This document shows positions 12,131 to 21,197 of a stretch of DNA of 64,000 nt, piece after piece. Where the stretch lies: the NCBI GenBank assembly GCA_036426205.1, contig CM071568.1:119543745-119607744 (forward strand), written 5' to 3'. Source of the DNA: Ascaphus truei. Taxonomy: Eukaryota > Chordata > Amphibia > Anura > Ascaphidae. Positions within the stretch are counted from its first letter, which is position 1. Each line of letters begins with the position of its first letter. Below the pieces are notes generated by a model. It saw nothing but the letters and a program-made list of their open reading frames with translations. It ran no database searches and was not told the DNA's origin. The position numbers and the translations under genes are program-made.

Positions 12131-12989
12131 TAATCATTTTGACATATGTCAAAAGGGAAGTCTGTTGAACTTAGATGTGGTGCACTGGAGTCTGTTAAAA
12201 TGCATTACAGAGGTGGTGATAGAGCCAATTGCTTACAGAGTGAGGCATTTTGGATATTTACACTTAACACCTTAGCACCCAATGGGGTTAAATACGACTG
12301 GGACCTGAAGAGTTTCCATTAAGGATAACTATAGTACTACTTAATTGGCACATATAATGTGCTCCAAAAGGTATTACTTATTAATGTATAATCTTTATCC
12401 CACCTTTTATATCCCCCCCTCTAGTCGTGCATATGAGCAGACTCAGTATCATTCTGTATTCTCTACCGGTTGCCAGGGTGACTTACTATTTTTTGAAATT
12501 CCTTTAAGATGTTTGTAACATATAAGAGACTCAGATGGTTTAACACTATATCGCTCCACTTACCTATTTATTGCAAATATTATTTCTATTGCAATTCCAT
12601 GCGAAGCTTTGTATGCCAAAATTTATTAACTATTACCAGTGAGTTAATTTTCTACTATATAATGGATAGGCTATAATCATGGTTAGTCAATCATTACATA
12701 TGAGGCATGACATGATTTGGTAATATTTTATTGGGACATAACATCAGGAATCATCTTTGTCCAAGATGTATCGCATTCATTCATTTGTTATTTTCACGTA
12801 TTCACCATTACCCTTCTTTTTTCATTTATTATAGTATATATATTATTTTTCCCTATTCTGTTTTTCTCATTCTGCTTCTCTTCTGTTCTGTCTTGTTTCT
12901 TACTATCTGCAAAACAAAATCAAGTGTTTTTATATCAGCTGTTTTGCATGACGGGGAGTATGTAAATACCCAGGACCTCCCCTTACCCA

Positions 12990-13033
12990 GTACCTTGAGA
13001 AAGGCCATAGTGGGCGTGAAAAGCGTGGGAGGT
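12990..13033 (+). ncRNA. Hammerhead-ribozyme-like motif, PLE right end
   Basis: ACCTTGAGAAAGGCC, a short loop, GGGCGTGAAAAGCGTGGG and AGGT form the mirror of the motif at 7279-7323. The GAAA box is kept, but the CUGANGA box and helix III are degenerate. It probably no longer cleaves. Confidence 0.5.
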
Positions 13034-13505
13034 TTGTCACTGTCTATTTTTTTGTTTTTATGTAGCCCAATAAATTGTTTTTAACCCCTTCTGCTGGTGA
13101 GTTCTTACCTTATTCTCTGGAGCGGATGGACCACGAATCCTTTACCTTCTCAGTCACTGCTGCGAGGATCAGCGTTCACCACCGGAAGCGGAAGCAGCCG
13201 CAAACACAGAGGGAGACGCATCTATGCGGGACTGGAGCTGGAAGGAGGAAAGCAGAGCGGTGATCTTGTGAGTCGCGTGGACTCCACACCGGGCGATCAG
13301 CCAGGGTCAGGGATTGAGTGAGTACCTTTCCATTCTCCCGTTAACAGCCCTCTCTTGCGTTATTAGTCACTTACCTTGCTCCTTATCACAGTCCTACCCG
13401 ACTTTATATACCCGGTGTCAACTCCATTTAAATGCTTCCATATTGACTTTGCCCTGCCTGGCACCTTTGTCTACACTCTTTTGAGCTCCTATACGGTTAA
13501 TTTTT

Positions 13506-13929
13506 TCTAGCGACTAGACAACTGGTAGCATTGAGTATGTGTACTATAAGTTTTAAATCAGTTTTGTTCACACCTTCTAGTAGTTTGTTTAGGAGTAGAA
13601 ACCATGGATCTTTGGTACTTTGACCCCAGTTCTAGCAAGAATAAACTTAAATATATTCTCCCATAGGGGCTGCATTTTAGGGCAACCCAGCCAGATGTGG
13701 GACAGGGATCCTCTCTGACATAATGGAGAGATATTTGGGTTAATCTGGGGTTTGTACCATCTATAAAGTAGTTTATAGGAATTTTCTTTTATTAAAGTAT
13801 GGGTGGAACCTTTGGCCACTGATTCCCAGATGCCTTTCCAGTCCTCCCAATCAAGTTATTCACCTAATTCCTTCTCCCATGCCAACATATATCTATCTTT
13901 TTCTTGGGAACCCAAAGTAGTGATATAAT
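13506..13929 (-). pseudogene. Tx1/L1 ORF2 segment (host LINE, part 2)
   Basis: On the minus strand this reads DRYMLAWEKEL, then ENSYKLLYRWYKP, ISPLCQRGSLSHIWLGCPK and WENIFKFI. These are the conserved blocks after the RT core of Tx1/L1 ORF2 (C-terminal cysteine-containing region). One side abuts the PLE duplication at 13506-13519 and the other the ATAAT duplication of the next insertion. Across the 13930-15795 insertion the frame resumes without a break. One stop interrupts it after GEL. Confidence 0.85.
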
Positions 13930-15795
13930 GATGTAGCCAGGTCTCCCCAGCTCGTCAGCACCCCCCTCACCCAGCTGCCGATCGCGGGGGCCGCCGCATC
14001 CAATGGCGGCTCCGTCCGGCGATGGCAGGGGAGAGGGCGGTCAGGTCCCGGTTCGGGGGTTGCCGGGGACGCGTGCGGCTGGTTGCCAAGGCCGCACGCA
14101 CGTCACGGGGATCCCGGCGCTCTCGGAGCCGGGCGGAGAGGGCGCCGCCATTGCCCCTTAGCTCGCGCATGCGCAGTGGTCGCGCATGCGTAGGTAGAGC
14201 CCCAGAGCCAGGACAGAGTCGCGCGAGAGTAGGGACAGTGATAGAAAGGTTGCGGCGGCCATTAGGGATTCGTGCAGGCGCAAGGAAGGTGCGCACGCGG
14301 CCCCAATGTAAGTACAGCCTCCACGGGACTACAACTCCCATGAGGCTTAGGGCCAAGCACACCAGGTGCATCAGTGTGGCCAATGAGGGCCAAGAGTCTG
14401 CAGAGGCAAGTGGATACATTTCGCGGGCTTGCAGCGGTGTGGACAGTGAGAGACAGGAGCAGCCCAGCACTAGGCCAGCACCCCCAGGGCCCGAGGTATC
14501 TAAGTACCCCATTACAGTGAGTGTTGCCAGGGACTGCCCTAGGTTAAGGGATCCTGTCACTCAGGTTTGCAAGTTGGAGTCAGGGAGCTGTGAGGGAAGG
14601 AAGGGTGCGGGGAGCGAGTGCAGCTCTTGCACCCACATAGGTATTCACACCCCAAGTAGGCCCCAACTCCTCACTAGCTTAGTGGGTAAGTGTTGAGGGA
14701 GGCCCAAGATAGGGATGCTGCCCTTAGTGTAGTGCTGCCTTGTCAGAGTCACGGCTGTCAGTGCTGTGAGGTCTGACAGGCAGGCACCTTGTTGCGCAGC
14801 ACGTTGGCTGCCAGCATCCAGTGAGCTACAGCTTGCTGCTGTAGGCGCTGGGACCGTTAGGTAATAGTGAGGCTGAGGGGACTTGGGTAGTTCGGGAGGA
14901 GGTAGTGCGGGTGCAGGGGGTCAAGGACCCCTGCATAAGATAGGCTACCCCTATAGGCCCCTAGGAGTTTCCCCCAAGCCATTTCAGGTTGCTGTGCTGT
15001 AGGGACGGCCTATAGTATAGCGCGTGTCACTTAGTGCTGTAGGGACAGATCCTTGGTTAGGGATCCTGCTACAGCAGGGTAGATTAGATAGGGAGACACC
15101 GGACGCTGCGGTTCCTGCTAAGAGGTTCGGATCCAAGTTGAGATCCTAAGAGACTGTTTCCAGGTTGGGACCGCACTGGCGGTCTGCGTGCAAGGAGTCC
15201 GGTGTGGGATCAGACGGAACCATCACACGACTGATCCTTTGTGAAGCCAGTTGGAGATCCGAGCACGGGAGTGCTCGGCAGGTACTATCTAATACACAAG
15301 TGCACCAACGGGCCCTTAGTATAAATAGCGACTGCGCAGTCACCCATTGCCTATCTCTGCAAGAGTGCGGGACATTGGGTGGGGTTCTTTGGACACTGGG
15401 TGGGATCACCTGGTGTTGGGGAAGCGTCCTGCGAGACGTCGCAGTAAGTGTCTCCTCAAGAGAGGGACACCGGTTATGTTGGTACATGTCATGATATGTT
15501 ATCTTATGTTCCTAAGTAAATGGTATCAGTTATTATATATCACTGTGTGTGAGTATTGATTATTGTGATTGTCCTGCGAGGAACCACTCCCCCTCTGGTG
15601 GGAGCCATCGCAGTTGGAGGCGCTGCATCGTTGTAAGTGAGTACCCCTAGTATAATTGCCCCAGGTTCCCCGTGGCGGAAGCTCAGCCCTCCTGCGAGCC
15701 AACAGGTAATGCACCACACCTATGGTAACATTATATGTTCCCTTGCACCCCACACTATATCTGCGATTGGGGGGGGGGAGGGAATACCCGTTACA
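13930..15795 (-). mobile_element. LTR-like GC-rich insertion (possible solo LTR)
   Basis: This 1866-bp GC-rich block interrupts the L1 frame and is flanked by the 5-bp direct repeat ATAAT (13925-13929 and 15796-15800). Removing it with one ATAAT restores the L1 frame exactly, so its boundaries are secure. On the minus strand it starts TGTAACGGGTATTCC and ends GGCTACATC. The TG start, 5-bp duplication and absence of coding fit a solo LTR, although the expected CA end is followed by two extra bases. The long open frames (14022-14696 plus, 13967-14560 minus) look like GC-driven artefacts. Strand is inferred from the TG start only. Confidence 0.6.
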
Positions 15796-16444
15796 ATAAT
15801 ATAAAGGCAATGTCATTTTAGGGTTTTTCAGAGGCTTGTCAACAAATCCTCTCAAAAGTAAAGTTTGGAACGATTGTAATTTAGAGTGTATAAATAAATC
15901 TACAACATTTTAGATACCGCTACCTCTCCAAGTATCTAGATAGGGTTCATGGCATCCTGGGTGGAAATTATGATTGTTTGCTAGAGAATATTTTAGTGTA
16001 AGTTTCAATTTTGTCTTAGATTTTTCCCATATATCACAAAATGTTTTAGAATCAGATTGTCTGAAGATTCCTTGTCTTTTTTGTCTAGTCAGATTATATC
16101 TGTAAATGTGCCCCGTGAAATCAGACTGGCCTCTAGCTCCACCCATCTTTTTTATTATGGAGGGATACTTCACTGCATCACCTGTCCCAATTGGGCTGCC
16201 TTATAGTAGTTAAGTATATTCAGCATAACTAGGCCTCCTACTGTAATTCTTTTGGACGGTATAATATATCCTTTTAAATTCAGGGCATTTTGTTGTTCCA
16301 TACAAATTTAGTAAGCACCGCTTGAAAAAATGCTAGGTCCTGAGGTGGGACACGAATTGGCAGAGTATGAAACCGGTATAAAAGACGTGGCAGAACATTC
16401 ATTTTAATTGCCCATATACACTGGCGACCAACTTTATTCTTACT
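15796..16444 (-). pseudogene. Tx1/L1 ORF2 segment (host LINE, part 3)
   Basis: On the minus strand from 16444 the frame reads a lysine-rich stretch into WAIKMNVLPRLLYRFHTLPI, then VPPQDLAFFQAVLTKFVWNN. This is the hallmark block just after the RT domain of L1 ORF2. After frameshifts it continues with ...GCHEPYLDTWRGSGI and LLRGFVDKPLKNPKMTLPLY up to the ATAAT junction. Several stops are present. It joins part 4 across the 16445-20965 insertion and part 2 across 13930-15795. Confidence 0.85.
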
Positions 16445-17131
16445 TGGCTAGCTCCACGAATTTCAGAAGATCCCGGTGATGTGCGGTTTTGTGTCGTTTT
16501 CTCCCGGGGTGTATAGCATTATTTTCGCGGCTGTGATTTAAGCATTTTATTCCCGCTGTCTGCAATACTGCAATGCCGTGTAAAAACGCATGGGGGCGTT
16601 TGCGAGCTGTTGTCTCTGAAGTCTAATACCTTCGCGGTTCAACCTACAGTACACAGTCTGTGCGTGCGCGCGCAGTAATAGTAAAATTGCATATTTAATT
16701 TATTTTAAAGTACAGTACTGTACATGCTCGGACCCTGTTGGGGTGAAGTGAGGGGGTTCCTAACATCTGGGGCAAAATGAATTTTAATTCTATGGTGAGT
16801 ACTGTCTTGTTGCCGTATTATTTTGGTGGGGCTGGCTGGGTACTTCTTTAGGGGGCTGACCATTACTGTACATTTAAACTTTTCTTTTTTTTCCTCAGAA
16901 AAGAAAACGGCTAATGGGGGGATTTCGATGTATAATATTGTACTGTATGCTGATGTTTTCCGGCCGTACAGTATACTGTGTAATAAACCCTGATTAAATA
17001 AAACTATGCATTTATTCTACATATTCAGTATCGTTTCATTATGTGTCTTCCACAGTATACTGTACAGTGGTATACTGTACAGTGCATAACATCTATGGGC
17101 AAAAAGAATTTTATTCCTAGGTGCCCTAGAA

Positions 17132-17785
17132 CAGAAGTTCCCACGCCAATTGCCCGTGAACTTGACCGCGGCCCTAAGTAGTTCCCACGCCAATTGCGCG
17201 AATATAATGTAAAATAACCCTTTCTGTGGGTCTGAGCGGGTTGAAATTTACCTGGTCCTCATGCGGGAGGACCCTTGCCATAGTGGCAAAATATCAGCCT
17301 TTCAAGACCCCCGAAATCGGAGATACAAAAAGACAGTTTAAAAGCACATTACCAAAGTGGCTTTTTTTCTGCTATGCAAGTCAATGGCAGAAACCTGAAA
17401 TTTAACATCACCCTGACTCCGTTCTGTTACCACGAGAGGGTCGCAATTTGCCATGCAATCCTGCCGCAACTAGGACTACATGGTCACCGAATATGAGCCC
17501 TCTAGGTCGAACAGAACCGGAGTTGTGGGTTCCAGGTTTCTGCTCATTCTGACTTAGCCGGTTCAAAGCTTTCTCCGCCATTGCGCTCAATGGTAGGACC
17601 CTCCTCGCCGGCGTGACCCTTTCTCGCCGCCATTACTGCTGGGACCCTGTTGGGGTCAAGTGAGGAGGTTCCTAACATCTTGGGGCAAAATTAATTTTAT
17701 TTCTAGGTGCCCTAGAACAGAAGTTCCCACGCCAATTGACCTAGTTCCCACGCCAATTGCCGTAGTTCCTACGCCAATTGCGTGA
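17132..17785. repeat. Iterated AGTTCCCACGCCAATTG sites, left arm
   Basis: Five copies lie in this arm: two near 17132-17200 separated by about 27 bp, and three nearly head-to-tail at 17720-17785 with a period of about 21 bp. Read on the other strand, each gives CAATTGGCGTGGGAACT, which contains a reversed CCAAT and a GGCG core. The other arm has the mirror set at 18923-18990 and 19505-19577. Confidence 0.8.
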
Positions 17786-17994
17786 CCAGCCAGTTAAAAA
17801 ACAGTGCAGCAAGCCTCTACAGTACATTTGTTACACTGGCAAAGGAGCAAATGGAAACAATGTGAGGCAATTCAACATGGTCTTTTATTGGTGGAGTCAG
17901 TACAAAAACATTTATTTACAATATTGAAACATTTAAAGTGCACAGCAATTCTAACCATCAACACACAATAATACATTCTGCAGCCTTTATTAAA

Positions 17995-18052
17995 TTCTTC
18001 TGCCACAAAACATTTTTGGTGCATGGGGCACAGGGAGTTAAAGTGACTTGCT
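17995..18052 (+). repeat. MIR-like core fragment
   Basis: TTTTTGGTGCATGGGGCACAG and GGAGTTAAAGTGACTTGC resemble the MIR/CORE-SINE segment seen at 55.7 kb (GGTGCCTGAGGCACAGGGAG, GTGACTTGCCCAAGG). The same fragment is present in the inverted arm near 18658-18715. It is short, so this is only a similarity call. Confidence 0.4.
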
Positions 18053-18076
18053 TTTTATGTACTGTATTTGGGGGTT

Positions 18077-18632
18077 AATTTCAACCCGCTCAGACCCACA
18101 GAACGGGTTATTTTACATTATATGTACTTACAGTATACTGTATACAGGATTTATATATTTTTATTTTAAAGATATTAAAGAATGTACTGTATTGTATTAA
18201 AAACATATGACTGTAAACCATAGTGACTGACAAATATTTTCACACCCTGATGAAATACTGTATCAGTGTACTCTCAATTCTCACAGTGCTGTGCACATCA
18301 GATTTACATTTCAAATTCGAGAGGGGATTTTTCAAAGCATTACCGTTCAAACAACAGGCCTCTAAGGGTTGGGGGAGGGGGATGGTGTGATTAGACGCAG
18401 GCGTGCTGAGTGTTTGTAGCTCGGCTATGGGTGGATTAAGAACACAATGGCAATATGCAGAAGATCAACGACCCAGTGGAGAGAGGGTGATGGTACTGTA
18501 GGCATGGGTGACTCAGCCGATTGACGCTTGGCTAGGGAGGGATTAAAAACTCTGGAGGTGTGTGGCTGAAACAGCAGTGTCATTTCAAAAGGCAGTTCAT
18601 CATAATAATTTGATGAATAAACCCCCAAAGAC
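18077..18632 (-). other. Spacer between arms; 79-codon open frame of unknown nature
   Basis: The spacer holds a minus-strand frame (18661-18425) running from the right arm: YYDELPFEMTLLFQPHTSR, then a serine/proline-rich stretch, a tryptophan and a hydrophobic end. It recalls the acidic/hydrophobic tail of a transcription factor, but I do not recognise a domain and found no clear splice link to the forkhead ORF, which lies upstream of it in minus-strand order. The rest of the spacer repeats the AATTTCAACCCGCTCAGAC block found elsewhere in the arms. Confidence 0.3.
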
Positions 18633-19924
18633 AACCCCCAAATACAGTACATAAAAAGCAAGTCACTTTAACTCCCTGTGCCCCATGCACCAAAAATGTT
18701 TTGTGGCAGAAGAATTTAATAAAGGCTGCAGAATGTATTATTGTGTGTTGATGGTTAGAATTGCTGTGCACTTTAAATGTTTCAATATTGTAAATAAATG
18801 TTTTTGTACTGACTCCACCAATAAAAGACCATGTTGAATTGCCTCACATTGTTTCTATTTGCTCCTTTGCCAGTGTAACAAATGTACTGTAGAGGCTTGC
18901 TGCACTGTTTTTAACTGGCTGGTCGCGCAATTGGCGTAGGAACTATGGCAATTGGCGTGGGAACTAGGTCAATTGGCGTGGGAACTTCTGTTCTAGGGCA
19001 CCTAGAAATAAAATTCATTTTGCCTCTAGATGTTAGGAACCTCCTCACTTGACCCCAACAGGGTCCCAGCAGTAATGGCGACGAGAAAGGGTCACGCCGG
19101 TGAGGAGGGTCCTACCATTGAGCGCAATGGCGGAGAAAGCTTTGAATCGGCTAAGTCAGAATGAGCAGAAACCTGGAACCCACAACTCCAGTTCTGTTCG
19201 ACCTAGAGGGCTCATATTCGGTGACCATGTAGTCCTAGTTGCGGCAGGATTGCATGGCAAATTGCGACCCTCACGTGGCAACAGAACGGAGTCAGGGTGA
19301 TGTTAAAGTTCAGGTTTCTGCCATTGACTTGCATGGCAGAAAAAAAGCCACTTTGGTAATGTGCTTTTAAACTGTCTTTTTGTATCTCCGGTTTCGGGGG
19401 TCTTGGAAGGCTGATATTTTGCCACTATGGCAAGGGTCCTCCCGCATGAGGACCAGGTAAATTTCAACCCGCTCAGACCCACAGAACGGGTTATTTTACA
19501 TTATATTCGCGCAATTGACGTGGGAACTACTTAGGGCCGCGGTCAAGTTCATGGGCAATTGGCGTTGGAACTTCTGTTCTAGGGCACCTAGGAATAAAAT
19601 TCTTTTTGCCCATAGAATTTAGGCACTGTATACCACTGTACAGTATACTGTGGAAGACACATAATGAAACGATACTGAATATGTAGAATTAATGAATAGT
19701 TTTATTTATTCAGGGTTTATTACACAGTATACTGTATGGCCGGAAAACATCAGCATACAGTACAATATTATCCATCGAAATCCCCCCATTAGCCGTTTTC
19801 TTTTCTGAGAAAAAACAAAAAGAAAAGTTTTAATGTACAGTACAGTACAGTAATGGTCAGCCCCCTAAAGAAGTACCCAGCCAGCCCCACCAAAATAATA
19901 CGGCAACAAGACAGTACTCACCAT
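18633..19924 (-). repeat. Right arm of 1.29-kb inverted repeat
   Basis: Inverted partner of 16792-18076. On the minus strand it holds the splice donor after the forkhead ORF (ATG|GTGAGT, complement of 19916-19924), an intron-like stretch of about 115 bp, an acceptor TTTTTTCTCAG|AAAAG near 19808, then AATAAA signals near 19708-19725. The repeats at 18923-18990 and 19505-19577 mirror those of the left arm. Confidence 0.85.
19700..19730 (-). promoter_or_regulatory. Candidate polyadenylation signals 3' of the forkhead ORF
   Basis: On the minus strand, GTAATAAACCC and GAATAAATAAAAC lie about 190-220 bp after the ORF stop. With the short intron between 19917 and about 19808 they would end a two-exon transcript. 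The signals also exist in the left arm, so they belong to the duplicated unit. Confidence 0.45.
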
Positions 19925-20517
19925 TGAATTTCCCATTCAGCTTGCGCTGGCGCCGGTCCACTGCCAGTCCAGCTTTCTTCATCATCCACGTCGATAGTTG
20001 GCAGCGGGACTAGTCCACCTGTAGTCAGCAGGTGAGGCTGGAAATCGCTTAGGTACATGCAAGCTTCATCAAAACTGCACGCCAAATCCAGCTCAGCCTC
20101 AGGCTCAGGCTCAGGGTTGTCACTGACAGTGGGACCGTCATTGGAAGCCGGTGCTGGTGCTGGTGCATTGCTTGGCAGCGACTGTCGCTTCTTAGTTGGT
20201 TTTAACACGACCCTTTGCCTTTTGCCGCCTCCATGATCATAGATACGGGAAAAACCCGGTGATACACACCAAAACCCTCCAACAAATTGGGGCTCAATAC
20301 AGTGAAAACAGGGGCCACTACATAACCTTTTCCTTACTGCACGCTTCCACGTATGAGGAGTTGGCGAAAATTTGTAAAAGTCATATTTTTCGATAAATTA
20401 CTGATAAATTTGAGCAACTGTTGCCATCTTATCCTCTGTTGCATTAATCGCGGCCCATATCAAATACGCGTAACTTCTGTCAGGTTTTTGGAAAGCAGGC
20501 TGCACTTGAACACTCAT
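19918..20517 (-). pseudogene. Forkhead-like (FOX) transcription-factor ORF with one in-frame stop
   Basis: Read on the minus strand from ATG 20517-20515 (context CCGCCATGA). A winged-helix/forkhead domain fills residues 11 to about 86: KPDRSYAYLIWAAIN (helix 1), TVAQIYQ (helix 2), then a TAA at 20400-20398 (residue 40), FIEKYDFYK, recognition helix TWKRAVRKRLC, CF, and the wing closing GGFWCVSP. Then come a basic stretch (GGGKRQRVVLKPTKKRQ), an alanine/proline run and an acidic region (EPEPEAELDL, DVDDEES) ending EWEIQW at a TGA. Apart from the TAA there are no frameshifts over 200 codons. FOX helix 3 normally has N, R and H contacting DNA; here the N and H positions are R and K, so specificity would be altered or lost. 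The usual aromatic residue after IYQ is the stop. A splice donor overlaps the end. The subfamily is unclear. Confidence 0.7.
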
Positions 20518-20965
20518 GGCGGGTCTCTGCAGAATAGTGTAACACAAACTGAAACTGGTCTTTGTCTTTCTTTAATATGAAAAGCCTAAATTGATACATT
20601 TTGGCAACTCTTCCTTCTGTCTCAAGGCCAAGGCCAAGTTACAATGGCACACTGTGGTACAGTATCTTTTTTAAACAAAACACCTGCAAGCCGACACATT
20701 ACTGATTCGGCGCATTACAAGTCATGAATTTATGCCATCTGGCGGACACGCGAAGCATTCCAGCCTAGTAAATCCTGAACCATTATCAATTAACACATCA
20801 ACCGCGCGTCAGCCGGGCATGCGCCTGGCTGGGAAGGCAAAAGGAGCCCGGCATGCTCCAGGTGAACAGCGTGGCATTCCAGGAACATGCCAGGTAAAAG
20901 CCGGTGATTTGTAAGTATAAAAGCTGCCGCAGCAGTACATCCCAGCCACGAGATCGGAGATGTCG

Positions 20966-21197
20966 ACTATTGTGCAACCTCTCTCTCCGGGTTTTTAAGA
21001 AGGGGGTATAGTTGGCTTTGTATAATGATTTTATATCCTTTGGGAATTGAATACCTAAATATTTTAATGATTTGGGGTCCCATTTAAAATCAAAATGAAT
21101 CTGTAATAATTTTGCTAAGTGATGGGGAAAATTGATTCCATGTGCCTCTGATTTTGAGTTATTGATTTAAAATCCCGAATAGATGACAAATTCAGAT
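20966..21197 (-). pseudogene. Tx1/L1 ORF2 segment (host LINE, part 4)
   Basis: On the minus strand this reads KSEAHGINFPHHLAKLLQIH and FDFKWDPKSLKYLGIQFPKD, then SLYKANYTPFLK. This is the region between the RT YADD-type box and the IKMNVLPRLLY block of L1 ORF2 (the KYLGI motif is typical). It ends exactly at the ACT duplication of the 4.5-kb insertion. One stop is present near the hairpin-element side. Confidence 0.85.

Larger units (their letters stand above)
7156..13505. mobile_element. Head-to-head dimer of a Penelope-like element
   Basis: Two diverged copies of one PLE face each other around a spacer of about 140 bp (10078-10217). Their 3' ends point outwards: left copy minus, right copy plus. 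The insertion is flanked by a direct 14-bp repeat, TCTAGCGACTAGAC (7142-7155 and 13506-13519), as expected of a target-site duplication. The outer ends carry hammerhead-like motifs and the TTATTGGGC...AAAAACA sequence also present at the end of the 60.7-kb PLE. The right copy extends further (about 13145-13505) than the left. The arms differ by substitutions and many single-base indels. Confidence 0.8.
16792..18076 (+). repeat. Left arm of 1.29-kb inverted repeat
   Basis: This arm matches the complement of 18633-19924 with roughly a few percent difference. Many differences are CG-to-TG or CA changes (for example GCCGTAG against GCCATAG). It begins at ATGGTGAGTACTG, the same splice-donor-like site that closes the forkhead ORF in the other arm. 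It also contains the acceptor-like TTTTTTTTCCTCAG|AAAAGAAAACGG and AATAAA sites, but no forkhead exon is attached. Confidence 0.85.
16445..20965. mobile_element. 4.5-kb insertion with inverted arms and a forkhead-like ORF
   Basis: The L1 frame stops at 20966 and resumes at 16444. ACT occurs on both sides (16442-16444 and 20966-20968), so a 3-bp target duplication is likely. The ends (TGGCTAGCTCC... and ...GATCGGAGATGTCG) are not obvious inverted repeats, so the class of the element is unknown. Inside are two inverted arms of about 1.29 kb with a 556-bp spacer, ten copies of an AGTTCCCACGCCAATTG repeat, and the forkhead-like reading frame. Small islands such as GTATAAAAGC (20913-20922) look promoter-like. 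No transposase, RT or integrase is visible. Confidence 0.6.

Noticed and set aside
14022..14696. 224-codon open frame in the GC-rich 13.9-15.8 kb block
   Set aside because: It overlaps a 197-codon frame on the other strand and lies inside an LTR-like insertion. It is arginine/serine-rich and has no motif; high GC explains the lack of stops.
17408..17590. Matching 60-66-codon frames in both inverted arms (17408-17590 minus, 19100-19300 plus)
   Set aside because: Their similarity follows from the arms being duplicates. No domain is recognisable and there is no sign of codon-level constraint beyond general identity.
20913..20965. TATA box (GTATAAAAGC) as promoter of the forkhead-like ORF
   Set aside because: It lies about 400 bp upstream but faces the opposite way, towards the edge of the insertion, so it cannot drive that ORF directly.
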